Below, in pieces: positions 34,265-44,567 of a DNA stretch of 64,000 nt. Both the position numbers and the translations under genes were made by a program. A model generated the notes under the pieces. It worked only from the letters and a program-made list of their open reading frames with translations, was not told the DNA's origin and did no database searches. The stretch is from Strobilurus pachycystidiatus (Eukaryota; Basidiomycota; Agaricomycetes; Agaricales; Physalacriaceae): contig JAHLMK010000007.1 of the NCBI GenBank assembly GCA_019915135.1, positions 1,736,001-1,800,000 on the forward strand. The letters run 5' to 3'. Each line of letters opens with the position of its first letter. The stretch's first letter is position 1.

Positions 34265-35338
34265 ATGGCACCTGGACGCCCCGTCAAAGTGGTACGCGTG
34301 AATGTGCCACGACACAATGCGCAAGAACTGGGCAGCAAGATGACGACTGAAGTGCAGAGTACCGCGAGAGAAAAGGGAGTCCGGGTTGATCTTAGCGCTC
34401 CGGGGAGTAGCAGATCAACCTCGGGCGGACTGGCGGAGAGCATCGCGAACGCTTCGGAATGGAATTCGTATCTCACCTCTGCGCGTGCACTCCGTGGACC
34501 GCAGTGGGATATTGGCACGCAACAGTTTCACACAGACGAACGCTCGGACCTGTACTACGATCCTACAGTGCTCCTACGGCTAACTCAGCGCAAAACCACG
34601 CCGCCGCCACAGACGCCACAGACGCCGTCGCATGCTCATCCTTCTCTCCCCCAGCACTCGGCACAACATCCTCCTCCGCACGGTGGCCACCATACTGGCG
34701 GTTCGCCTCATCCCAGCTCACGTGGCTATCCTCCTCCACCTCCCCGCGGCCCTCCGCCTCAAGTAAACTACCCGTATCCAACAAGAGGCGGACCAGGCGG
34801 CCCTGGCGGCCCAGCGCCTACTGCATTTGGTCGGAGCGGAAGTATGGGTAACATGGGTGGTCCAATGGGCATGCCCGGTCCTGGTATGGGCATGGGCAAC
34901 ATGCCCGTGAATCGAGGAGACATGATGGCCATGGGCCGCGGAGTAGACATGGAAGGCATGGCCGGGATGGGAGGCGGGATGGGTGGTATTGGTGGCCCCG
35001 ATATGGGACGTGGAATGGGAATAGGCATGGACGGACCGCCCAATATGCCCAGAGGTATGGGCATGGGAATGCCAGGAATGCCCGGCGCCGGAATGCCCGG
35101 CGGTGGAATGCCAGGCGGCGGCATGGGCGGCGGCGGCATGGGCGGTGGCGGCATGATGGGTATGGGCGGTATGGGTGCTGGCTTACCGAACATGGGCAAT
35201 ATGGGTGGTGGAGGGATGGGCGGAGGGATGGGAGGAGGAATGGGAGGAATGGGAACTGGAGGCGGTATGGGGGGTATGGGAGGCATGGCATCTCCTGGAC
35301 TGGGCGGTATGGATCCACGGTTTAGTGGAATGCACTAG
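34265..35338 (+). CDS. Gly/Met-rich low-complexity protein
   Basis: This is a single-exon protein of about 357 residues. The first 110 residues look folded (VKVVRVNVPRHNAQELGSK, then NSYLTSARALRGPQWD) but match no domain I know. A Pro/His-rich linker follows (PPPQTPQTPSHAHPSLPQHS). About 170 residues then consist almost wholly of Gly and Met (GGMGMGG-type repeats) with few charged residues, ending PRFSGMH. Such tails usually mark RNA-associated or phase-separating proteins, but that is inference. The ATG at 34265 starts MAPGRPVKVV; an in-frame ATG at 34211 would add 18 residues. The gene starts only about 215 bases after the HsbA stop on the same strand. Confidence 0.65.
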   Translation: MAPGRPVKVVRVNVPRHNAQELGSKMTTEVQSTAREKGVRVDLSAPGSSRSTSGGLAESIANASEWNSYLTSARALRGPQWDIGTQQFHTDERSDLYYDPTVLLRLTQRKTTPPPQTPQTPSHAHPSLPQHSAQHPPPHGGHHTGGSPHPSSRGYPPPPPRGPPPQVNYPYPTRGGPGGPGGPAPTAFGRSGSMGNMGGPMGMPGPGMGMGNMPVNRGDMMAMGRGVDMEGMAGMGGGMGGIGGPDMGRGMGIGMDGPPNMPRGMGMGMPGMPGAGMPGGGMPGGGMGGGGMGGGGMMGMGGMGAGLPNMGNMGGGGMGGGMGGGMGGMGTGGGMGGMGGMASPGLGGMDPRFSGMH

Positions 35339-36126
35339 CGTGAATGCTACGTTTATTAGCTCTGTAATTGCTATCGTATATGTACATTACCAGATGATTC
35401 ACCATCAACCTCTCAGCTAGGTTGAATCTACATAAGGAAGTGGAGGATGATTCCCAAAGATGGCATGATGGGTTGGAACTTGAAGGCCTTGGCTGAGGTG
35501 GAAAGTGTTTTGCTTGTATTCATGGATGGTATTTGTGGGGTTTCTGAACTCTAACAGGAGAATTTGCGTCGAGGATTTAATCTACACGCGTCTTGCTGGC
35601 AGTACTGATCAGTATCGACTTGTGATGTATTGAATTCATGAACGTTCACGCGCGCCACGAAATTCACACTCGGCACGATCGGCCCGGATGCTAGGCCTGT
35701 GACCGGCCCTTCACAATGAGCAAGCGTCGACACAGGCCTACCCGGATGCTTTCTCCTGGGCTGTCAGTGTTTATTCGAGAGGGTTTCCTCAGCCACCTTA
35801 GGCCATCATCTCGTTATTCTCCATATCTCCTTACCTACCACGAACCACGATTCGGATGTGTCTTGCACATTGCGAACGGGGTCTTCTCGGGATGCTGCTC
35901 AGGACTCGGCTGTTCGATTCTTGTTGCCTTCTTTGGTACAATGATACAAGGTCCAGAATCTCCGTTTGCTCGGCGAGTGGACGCGTCGTCCTCTGCCGCG
36001 TCTTTGTGAGGCATGACGAAAACGTGTCATGGAGATCCCACAGTACTAGTCAGCTATAAAAACCGAAGCGACAGCAGCATGAAAAGTCACACCTCTTGTG
36101 CTACCAAGGCAAACCGAACGCGCTCT
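35339..36126. other. Intergenic region
   Basis: No gene is recognised. A TATA-like TATAAAA at 36055-36061 lies about 70 bases before the start of the reductase relic. Confidence 0.5.
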
Positions 36127-36954
36127 ATGGCTGGCTTTGAACTCCCACTCAAGTGCGATTGGGTCAATCCGGCTTGACGGTGTCCAAGATCATTCTTGGC
36201 TGCATGTCCTACGGCAATACAGCTTGGGTCCCATGGGTTCTGTCGGAGGAAAAGGGCCTCAAACATATCAAGGCCGCATACGACGCAGGCATTAGCACAT
36301 TTGACACCGCCAATGTACGCTCATGTGGATGACCTTGACCGACGCCACGATTGATGATGCTCCTTAGATCTACTCGAACGGATACTCTGAAGTCATTCTG
36401 GGCAAGGCAATCAAGGAATACAACCTTCCGCGTGAAGAGATCGTTGTTATGACCAAGGTACGTGCTGATGAATTGTCCTTCCTGTATTTACCGCAAACTG
36501 AAGTACTATTGGGAGTTGCGGCGTCGTCGGGTCCGACTTCTCCGGTCCTGTGATATACGACTTAGCGAAGGCGCAACAAGAAGGCTAATACGTTAACCAA
36601 TTTGGACTGAGTCGCAAGGTCTGTGTCGCTGTTCTGGATAATGACCAACATATACTGAACTCAGTACTTATATGAAAGCACATCTTCGACGCGATCAAGA
36701 AGAGCCTCGAACGTCTGCAGCTGGACTACGTGGATGTGATTCAGTGTCATCGATTCGATACTGCCACTCCCATCGCGGAAACGGTACTGATGATGATGAT
36801 GATGATGATGGGAAGAGTTTCTACAGAATGCCAGTGACAGCACCCATAGGTTCCGCACAAGTGTGATCCGGCAAGTCACACCCGCGGTGTCCCTCCTCCC
36901 TATAGCACTTACGTACGACAAGACTAGTTGCCGCCTCCGCCATATAGGTTAGGG

Positions 36955-37015
36955 CATACAGTTCCTCACCCCACCCTCCAGAGATGTAACCGTGTTTTTA
37001 GCCGGTCTTTGAACA
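36955..37015 (+). repeat. Direct repeat in the expanded intron, copy 1
   Basis: TCACCCCAC-CTCCAGAG and TAAC-GTGTTT-TAGCCG blocks match copy 2 about 297 bases downstream at roughly 80 percent by eye. Confidence 0.55.
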
Positions 37016-37117
37016 GCGTAAATTCTTAGTTCAACGTCTTGAAACACCGCAGAAACAATATATTCAAAATGTAGTGACTGCAATCACCTCCATCTCGAAC
37101 AAAGCCCCCGGGCAGGC

Positions 37118-37300
37118 TAACCAAAACCTCTGTTGAGGTAGTAGTCCTCATCGTCGGACGCCGGATTGCCACCGTGGTCCACCTCAACATCCTCCACCTC
37201 CCCATTGTAGAGCCAAGTCGCCGGCACCCACTCCTTTTCCCTTTCATAGATAGCAAAGACGTCCTTCACCCCACTTTCCAGAGGTTTAACTGTGTTTATA
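37118..37300 (-). other. Orphan coding-like fragment inside the expanded intron
   Basis: The minus strand reads GVKDVFAIYEREKEWVPATW, LYNGEVEDVEVDHGGNPASD and DEDYYLNRGFG, then a stop. The composition is protein-like (acidic, with a natural end) and unlike random DNA, but I recognise no family and see no start. Confidence 0.35.
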
Positions 37301-37312
37301 GCCGTCGGTCTT
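37252..37312 (+). repeat. Direct repeat in the expanded intron, copy 2
   Basis: Same block order as copy 1. On the minus strand both copies read as a SLEGGV- or LESGVKD-like peptide. Confidence 0.55.
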
Positions 37313-38791
37313 TACTGCTACTATACGTCGATCCCTTTTGCTGCGAGATAATCACAATGTGAACTTCATTCTAATCCAAGCCCTTGTGTGGCCACATTCC
37401 AACCAACCTGGGCAGTGGGCGTGAAGGTAAGCTGCCATTGCCAGTGTGTGTCCGCAAGCAAACGACAAACCCCCTAACCGATCTCGTGACCCTTGGTTAG
37501 GGGCCAAACCGTCCCGAAGGAGGTGCAGGTCTAGACCATGTCGGCTGGCACCCCGACAGTTTCCCGCCCTCGCCCGGGACGTGCCGCTCACACAGAACTG
37601 TACTCTTTGGAAGCTATCCTCCGTTCCGCGGTACATAGATCTTAATCTCACTCTGAATACGGTCAAGTTACTCTAGCGTCTCCATGCGCGTCATTTGTGT
37701 CAAGGGAGCGACGGTCTCAACGTTATCCGACCCCATCCAGCCAGCATCCAGCCAGTATGACATCCCAGAGAGCTCCCGGTCGCACCACAGCCAGCGAACG
37801 TGCCCTCGCGGCCCCGTTGACGCCTCTGCCCGCGCCTGCTCGTTGGAAGGATGGAAGGCCGGCCAAGATATCCCAGTGGACTGCCCACAGTTGCACTTCA
37901 AACTGATGATGCTTACCTTTCCTGATGCCTCTCATGATTTCGCAGATGCATGCTCTCCATGACATCGTCCAGGCGGGATACGCACGCTAGATCGGGATGT
38001 CGTCTTGCTACGCATATCAGTGTAAGTTACGCTCTTTCACTTTGATGCCCTTCTGACACGTAGATCCAGTTCATCTCATGCAAAGTACACATGCTATTTC
38101 GTTGTCTGTGGAGGCACAGTTACTTACCCATTCTTGCAGACTACGCTATCCAACACAACCTCACGCCATTCATTTCCATGCAGAACCACTATAATCTCGT
38201 GTATCGTGAAGAGGAGCGTGAGATGATTGCCGACACTCAAGGCGAGTCTTCCGTCTAATTGAGAATTAAAGCTCAATCCCTTTTGCGCGTAGCACTTTGG
38301 CGTCGGTTGTATTCCATGGTCCCCATTGGCTCGTGGCGTCGTCACGCGCCCTTTGAGCGAACAGGGTAGTGGAAGGAAGGATAGCGATGGCCCGTCAGTT
38401 CATGCCCATTTGTCTGCGATTGTCGCATTCATCGTTCTCCCAGATACATGGACAAGTCCCGCTACCAAGGATATCGTCGACCGGTATATTTGTACCTCCC
38501 TGCATGCGTGACTTTGCTCACGATTCTGGCACACAGTGTTGAAGAAATCGCAAAGAAGAAGGGCATCACGATGGCGCAGGTGGCTGCTATCTGGTCCATG
38601 AGCAAGGAGGGCGTCACTGCACCCATTGTGGGAACAACTTCGCTTGAGAACCTGGCCCAGTTGATTGGTACGTTGAACCCACTCGTGAGCAGTAGCTGAC
38701 CAGCGATGTAGCTGCCGTTAATATGTCTTTGACGGAAGAGGAGATCAAGTATCTCGAAGAACCGTACAAACCGGTGGCCGTATTCCATTAG

Positions 38792-39716
38792 CCTGCGAAG
38801 TATGTATGTCCGTACCACTCGATGATTTACATCACAGCGTGCCATCAATCCACGTCGTTGATTTGCTTGGATTCTTCCATGCGAATGGCGTAGCTTGGTA
38901 CTGGGCAAGCTTTTGTGTTGTTGACGTTATAATTATCTACCAGAATTATCACAGAGTCGACTGACTCGCCTGCAGTGTACCTCTACCTTTGTCTGGTGTT
39001 ATCTCGAGATGGGTTCGTGACTGTCATTATAGGAAGAGCCACGCGGTGCGGAGCATGCCTCAACTCGAGCGGATCACGGTCTCGAAGTCGTCCTGCGAGG
39101 ACCATTGCACGAGACGCTATCTTCTCGACTGGTTCACACTCAGTGACACCGTCGCTGTTACATGACTGTCAGTGATACAGCGGCGAGTGCGGAAGAACCG
39201 GGGAGTTGGCGATGCCCGCTATGTCTAGACTCGAAGCGCTCCATGGCACTATCACGAGGGCGGCGTACAGGAGCATCTGCCTGCCACTTTCTCTCCAAAT
39301 CTCGCACCACGCATCAGATGGTGGGGAGCGCGAGTGCTGCTCAGACCGGACGCATCATCTGGCGATTTAACTTCAGAACACGCAGAAATGGGTCAGTATT
39401 CAATCTCTCGGGCACTTTGCTGTTACTAATGCCAAGTCCAACTCAGCTCGATACGGGGCCGAGGCGGAGGAGGGAGAACGTTCTTAAGCTCAAAGCTGGC
39501 CGGACTTGACCATTTACAACGGCTACGATAACTTCTAAATCTGTTCGCTCGTCATAACCTGTCATACTTGTGGCGGCGTTCTGTCAATCCCTTAATGCTT
39601 CTGTATGGACCAGCACCATGCCGTCAGGGTGCGAACGTTCTTAAATGTTGGGATGCTCCCCGAGCGATTACAGCCATTTCCCCCCGCGTCGCAAGTCTTC
39701 AACAAATATTGCGTCC
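38792..39716. other. Intergenic region
   Basis: Several short open frames are present; none is recognisable. The last part is the upstream region of the 7TM gene. Confidence 0.5.
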
Positions 39717-41181
39717 ATGTCAACCGACGAGAATGAGATTTTGGCGACCTTTGGTCTTATACTGCGTGCCAACCTGGGCCCAATGATCTCGGGATTCATT
39801 TTGTACGGTACGGCGATTGAAAATCTTCCATTACACACATTTCATCGTTTGATTCCAGGCGTTTATCTTGTTGTGTTTGCCATCTGTCTTCGTATGTGCC
39901 TGTGCGTGAACCTCCAACCCGCATCTCTCTGTTCTGACTGTGTCCTACAGCGGGCAACCTCTTACCTCTCCGGCATCGAAGATCCTCCTTGCTGCAATTC
40001 TTACGCTATTTGTGTCAACGACTATACAATGTGTCGGAGATCTGGCATACATCGTATCGCAGATTGAGGAGTACCTCCTCAATACAAGCTTACCCATTGC
40101 TGACCGACGGGAACGCTGGAGGACACGTCATGTTGCCCTGTCCATCCTGTGCAAATGGCCGATGCTTTTCAATGTGAGCTATTCTGCTACTCATCACTGC
40201 GAACTCCTGATACTTTGACCGTCGGCAGTTCGTCGTCTCCGACTGCATTGTCGTGTGGCGAGCTTGGGTCCTGTACCCAAGAAGCGTTGCTATCCGGGCG
40301 TTCTTGGTAACCTTAGCATCAGCTGATGCCGGTACGCGTCCATTAGTATATCCTAGATTATGCCCCTTCTGATATTTGCTAGTCCTATGGACGTACGCAA
40401 TGTCTCTTGACTCCAAGCATGCAACTCATGCCAGCAATCCCGCAACCGACGCAGCACTCTTTACTGCATGTACCTTCACATCATTCGGCACCAATATCCT
40501 GGGAACCATGTTCATCGCCCACAAAGCTTGGTGTGTTATCTCTTGTCGACTCTTGCCTTCGCATTCAAGCGATAGTCAACAGGGGTCACCATAAGGCGAC
40601 AAAAGTCTTACGGCAACATCGCAGCGAAGTAACGCGAATTCTGCTTGTTCTTGTCGAAACTGGTGCTATATTTGCAGTCCTTCAGGTGAACTTATCTACT
40701 AATCATAGCGAAATTGCGCTGCTTTGGCTCAATACAACCTTTCCAGCTCACTGTCGCTGTCACGTACACCCTCGACATGGAAGCATTCACCCCACTTGAA
40801 AGGGCCACAGACATTATCAGCAGGATGTCGGTGTATCTTGCTGTACGTCTAGCTACACGGCCTCAAAGGTTGTTCCTAATCTCCTCCCAGGCCATTCTAC
40901 CAACTGCGACAGTCATCATCGTCCGTGCGCGGCAATCGCTCGATGTCTCGATGAACGTTGACAATTGGAAGAGCTCGACACCAGGCCCAGGCCCTATCCC
41001 CCCACCTACGATGGAAACCAGGCTGTCGACGATCCGTTTCGGGAACGAAGGCAAGCCAGTAACTCTGAGGGGGGATTCAACGATTATCACTATGAACTCT
41101 CTGGCAACGGACGATCATACACCCACAGAGCTGGAAGACGACCCTAGCATTCCTATGGGAAGGAAGGGTGACATTGTTTGA
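39717..41181 (+). CDS. Seven-helix membrane protein of an agaricomycete-expanded family
   Basis: This is a multi-pass protein of unknown function with the layout of the large mushroom 7TM family. It starts MSTDENEILATFGLILRAN. Helices include LIPGVYLVVFAICL, ILLAAILTLFVSTTIQCVGD, FVVSDCIVVWRAWVLYP (the conserved D-VWRAWVL motif of the family), FTSFGTNILGTMFIAHKAW, EVTRILLVLVETGAIFAVLQ and AILPTATVIIVRARQSLD. The cytosolic tail is Pro/Thr-rich and ends RKGDIV. Six or more short introns are implied. The ATG at 39717 gives the typical short N-terminus; an upstream in-frame ATG at 39645 does not. Function (receptor or transporter) is not known. Confidence 0.75.
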
Positions 41182-41899
41182 CCGGAGTGATGCGTGAGGC
41201 GCTCGTCCACTTCTGACGACAGAGATTTTTGAGCTCGTGTAAGCCCCTACATAGATGGTATGCATCTTCGAGATGCTATCTGATTATCTGTATTCCAGAT
41301 GTGTCATATCACATCAGAAGGATGTGCAGACTGTTGCGGCAAGAAGCAGATTTAATATGCCGCACGGTGGTCGTGCTGATTGATCAAGTTACTTATAAAG
41401 ATACTGGATTAGATTGATCAGTCAGGATGCACTACTCTAAGCTTCAAGATCGGCAGGTGGTCCTGGGTTGCGGTTGAGCTTGAAGCTGGCAGTCTGTTGT
41501 ACGACTGTGGATCGCGATTGTGAATTTGCACTGGGTTTTCTTGTTTCAGAGACTCGGAGCCGCCGTAAGATCGTGTAGAGCGTTCCGTGTTTTGTTTTGC
41601 TCGTAGTAGTGTTTTGCAAGTATTCCAAAGTACAGAGTGTACAGTTAAGGATCAGGAACCGAGCTATGTGGCGCGAGCATTTGCTGAGCATGGAACGAAA
41701 GGATGCGGCATCGTAGTTTGCAGATCATCAGGCCGCGGGAGAGGCGCGTGCCTGAAGATCTTTCAACTCCGGACACTCAAAATGCTGCCATAACCAGCAC
41801 CGCCTTGCCTCAGAATAACACCACTACACCACTGCACTGCACCCTTCGCTAGGAGCAAGTACCCGCACCCTACGAAATACTCACATTCTCGACACGACA
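41182..41899. other. Intergenic region
   Basis: I see no gene here. The distal part is the promoter of the LURP-one gene. Confidence 0.5.
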
Positions 41900-42755
41900 A
41901 TGGGCATCTTCACCGCTTCCGCACCAGCTGCACTGCATAAGCCCTCACCTAGTAGGCGTTCATCCAGATTCCAAACTACTGTGTCCACCAGCCGACTACA
42001 CTCGTTCTCAAATAGAAGGCCTTCTCGTTCAGTGGCGTGCGTGCCGCTTGACTCGATCGACCTCTATCAGGACGACTTCGCAGTCAAAGACTCGAACGGG
42101 CAGACGGTGGTACGATGCCAAGGCAAGGCACTCTCCATTCGCGATCGCAAAGGTAGGCGCCTTCTCCTCTTCCTCCACGATTTCTGCAATGTTTATTTGA
42201 CTCGCCATACCTGCGTAGTGATCACAGATGTCAGCGGTCGACCTTTGTTCCACCTGAAGAACAAGCTCCTTTCGACACACAAAACGTTCATCGCGGAAGA
42301 CGACGTAGATAAGGTCGTCTTCCGCAGATAACGAGGTCTTTCGCGTGAAGAAGCACATCAGCTGTAAGACTCCCATCCTTCCCTTCCATGTAATCTCAAT
42401 GCTGACGCACCTATGTATGTCCAAAGTCGGATCCAGGATGGAAGCAACATTCACCAACGCGTCCACGCAACAACCAGTATCACTCATGCTCCGCGGAGAT
42501 TTCTGGGGCGGTTCGGCAGATATCACGATTGGTGACGGAGGACAGGCTGTCGCTCAGATCACGAGAAAGCTGATCAACATGCGAGAAATCTTTACCGACA
42601 CGCAGACTGTGAGCGTACCCTCTTCTTCATAGTGGGCAACCGGAAAGCTGACGCGAAGATAGTACTTCGTCACCGTCGCGCCTGGCGTCGACTTGGCTCT
42701 TATCGCTGCCATCTGTATATGTTCGATGAAGCAAAGAACGAGAAGTAACAAATGA
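41900..42755 (+). CDS. LURP-one-related (tubby-like C-terminal fold) protein, frame interrupted
   Basis: This is a member of the LOR/DUF567 family, which adopts a tubby-like barrel and may bind membrane lipids; the function in fungi is unknown. Segments are DDFAVKDSNGQTVVRCQGKA, ITDVSGRPLFHLKNKLLSTH, NEVFRVKKHIS, GSRMEATFTN, LRGDFWGGSADITIGDGG, NMREIFTDTQT and YFVTVAPGVDLALIAAICIC, in family order and length. Three introns join in frame. The exception is between FIAEDDVD and NEVFRV, where an extra 19 bases containing half of a perfect 12-bp hairpin (42293-42325) shift the frame and create a stop. Without those 19 bases the protein would be complete. So this is a very recent pseudogene, a sequence error, or a case of unusual RNA processing. 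Confidence 0.75.
42293..42325 (+). repeat. Perfect inverted repeat: 12-bp arms, 9-base loop
   Basis: GCGGAAGACGAC at 42293-42304 and its exact reverse complement at 42314-42325 flank GTAGATAAG. A 5-base GATAA is repeated at the loop and just after the second arm. The frame error in the LURP-one gene falls exactly here. Confidence 0.95.
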
Positions 42756-43151
42756 AGGAGCAAGTACCCTCACGGTGTTGCTTCTCTGTCGCTTCTTGAA
42801 GCTTGACTCTGCAAATCACTTGCAAATCGCTCATTTTCTGCGACGGGGATTTCCTTCAAGCAGAGACTCGTAACCAGAGGAACGGTCGCTGTTGCCAAGA
42901 CCTGAGCGTCCCTGGCACCAATCGTCGGGTGGAAACACGCTACTCATCAAGTGCGACTCAAGTACACGTTCTGAGTCAACATCTATTGTATGGGCGATCC
43001 AGACAACACACTCTAGGTGCATTGAGGGCACTTACTTGCGCAAATGTCACCACAGTCGGCCGCCGGGAACGCTATCCAAAATTTGGGCACATGTGCGCAT
43101 CATGAACCCTGGCCATGTTTTCTGATGGCCCGCTTTCTGGAATGATAGCAT

Positions 43152-43159
43152 TATAAAAG
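43152..43159 (+). promoter_or_regulatory. TATA box of HsbA copy 2
   Basis: TATAAAAG plus the same downstream stretch as copy 1, about 180 bases before the ATG. Confidence 0.7.
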
Positions 43160-43333
43160 CCCTCAGTCGCGCCCACCTGTCCCCCACGTCGCTTTTGAGC
43201 TCTGTTCCGTCTTGACGACGTTTTTCCCTTCCCTTCCCTTCAGTCTTCTTCAACTTCTCTCGCAGCTAGTCTGTCGTCGGTCTTCCTACCTTCTCAACAT
43301 CACCACCCACCCTCTCTGAAATCGAAGTTCATC

Positions 43334-44274
43334 ATGGTTCAAATCTCTTCCCTTGTTCTCTTCGTCTCTCTCCTCAGCGGGCTTGCTTCTGCCGCGCCTC
43401 TGCCCCGCCACCACAGGCACAAGACAACTGCCGCAACCACTGATACGACCGTCGCAACCACCGATACGACCGTCGCTACCACTGATACGACCGCCGCTAC
43501 TACCACTGGATCGGTCGCCGCCACTGGAACATTCACAGTCCTTGAGTGCATACTATTTTTCCTCATCTGAGTTCCGTTCCCTGACTTTCTCATCAGTTAT
43601 GCCGACTTCCAAATATCCGACGGTGTTGCCGGAAATGCTGCTGCACAGGCTAACGCGGTCTTCGTCGGTATGTCTACTCGAACTCCCCCCACTATCTCCA
43701 ACTCAAATGTCACTTTGTAGATCCCTTTAGTGGATCGGACCTATCTACCATCAGCAACGACATTATCGTAAACATCTTCCCTCACTTATAGTATTCCTTG
43801 GTCTCAACCCCGTTTCAGAACAATGTGGAGACGATGCGTTTAGCCGCCGAAAACGCAGAGATCGACAGCTTCATCCCCGCCATTGCTGCTGCCACTGGAG
43901 ACGCAGGTATGGTCCCTTCGTCCCGGGCCCTTCTGAATCTTACTTATTGATGAGTAGCCGCCGCCTTGGCCGTTGGCATGATAAAGAACAAGGTGTTGAA
44001 GTTGACTGGCCTCGGTCAGATTGTCCAGATCAAGGTCACCACGATTTTCCAGGGTCTCATGATCATTTTCTCACATTTTCGTCGCAGATTGCGCGAGCAA
44101 TCGCTGCTGGTGATGATATCGCGGCCTTGCAAGTCCAGTTGGATGATATCCAGTTTGTTCAATTCATGTCGGCTGCATATGTTCCTTCGCTCATGTCGGT
44201 TTAGGACGAAACTTGCCACGAACATTGGAATCGATGTTGCGAGCGCTGGAGCGGTTTCCCAAGGCGTGGTCTAA
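43334..44274 (+). CDS. HsbA-like hydrophobic surface-binding secreted protein, copy 2
   Basis: This is the paralogue of the gene at 33087. The signal peptide is identical, then PLPRHHRHK and three TTDTTVA-type repeats (43436-43498). The HsbA domain reads YADFQISDGVAGNAAAQANA, NNVETMRLAAENAEIDSF, AVGMIKNKVLKLTGLGQI, IARAIAAGDDIAALQVQLDD and TNIGIDVASAGAVSQGVV. Exon layout is the same as in copy 1. Differences cluster in the mature domain (for example ADALQVGKIKNK versus AALAVGMIKNK), while the signal peptide and C-terminal end are nearly unchanged. Together with the conserved promoter and open exons, this suggests it is still a working gene. The stop is TAA 44272-44274. Confidence 0.82.
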
Positions 44275-44567
44275 GCGTGTATCACTGTATGACTGGATTT
44301 ACTTTCTTTTGATTTGGAGCCTGAGGGGAAGTGGACGTCGTAGCTACTCTGGTGCTTGTAGTTATGTAGACAACTCAATTCAACAAACTTAAACAGCAAG
44401 GAACTTTCAGTGCTGTCTCATAGAAGCTTTGTGCCGGGAATGGTTCGGCCTTGCCACTGACGGTCACGCCGCCAGCGCCCAGTTGGTCTGCGAGCTCTTA
44501 CCGTAAAGTAACGCGAATAGAACCTCAGATCCTTTCGTAGTAACAAGTAGAGAAGCTCTTTTGTTAA

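Larger units (their letters stand above)
36784..37945 (+). other. 1.16-kb expanded intron in the AKR relic
   Basis: It begins GTACTG, continues with a (GAT)n run (36788-36809) and ends at TTTCGCAG before the next exon. It contains two ~60-bp direct repeats and a minus-strand reading frame (see below), so it looks like foreign DNA inserted into a normal intron. Confidence 0.65.
36127..38791 (+). pseudogene. Broken aldo-keto reductase with a greatly enlarged intron
   Basis: The pieces match a fungal aldo-keto reductase (NADPH, small carbonyl substrates): VRLGQSGLTVSKIILGCMSY, AYDAGISTFDTAN, SEVILGKAIKEYNLPREEI, SLERLQLDYVDVIQCHRFD, MHALHDIVQAGYAR-stop-IGMSSCYAYQ, IQHNLTPFISMQNHYNLVYR, CIPWSPLARGVVTRPL, EEIAKKKGITMAQVAAIWSM and EEEIKYLEEPYKP. 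Defects are: the N-terminal exon is out of frame with the start; TAA at 36586-36588 just before YVNQFGLSRK; TAG at 37988-37990 where the family has Tyr; and an indel near 38235. The intron after PIAET runs from 36784 to 37945 (1162 bases), against about 50 for its neighbours. The catalytic region around DxxxxY is preserved in part. At least two independent stops make loss of function likely. Confidence 0.82.
42835..44330 (+). repeat. Segmental duplication, copy 2 (HsbA gene plus promoter)
   Basis: Same orientation as copy 1 at 32575-34080, about 10.25 kb away; see that entry for the shared blocks. Confidence 0.85.

Noticed and set aside
34768..35318. Long minus-strand Pro/Ile-rich open frames
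   Set aside because: They are the antisense image of the Gly/Met-rich gene; codons GGN and ATG read as NCC and CAT, giving an open but meaningless frame.
36788..36809. Minus-strand poly-His run from the GAT repeat
   Set aside because: It is a trinucleotide repeat at the start of the enlarged intron, not a coding His tract.
42305..42327. The 23-base GT...AG segment at the hairpin as a tiny or IRE1/HAC1-type intron
   Set aside because: Its removal leaves the wrong frame, and the gene is a LURP-one, not an unfolded-protein-response factor.
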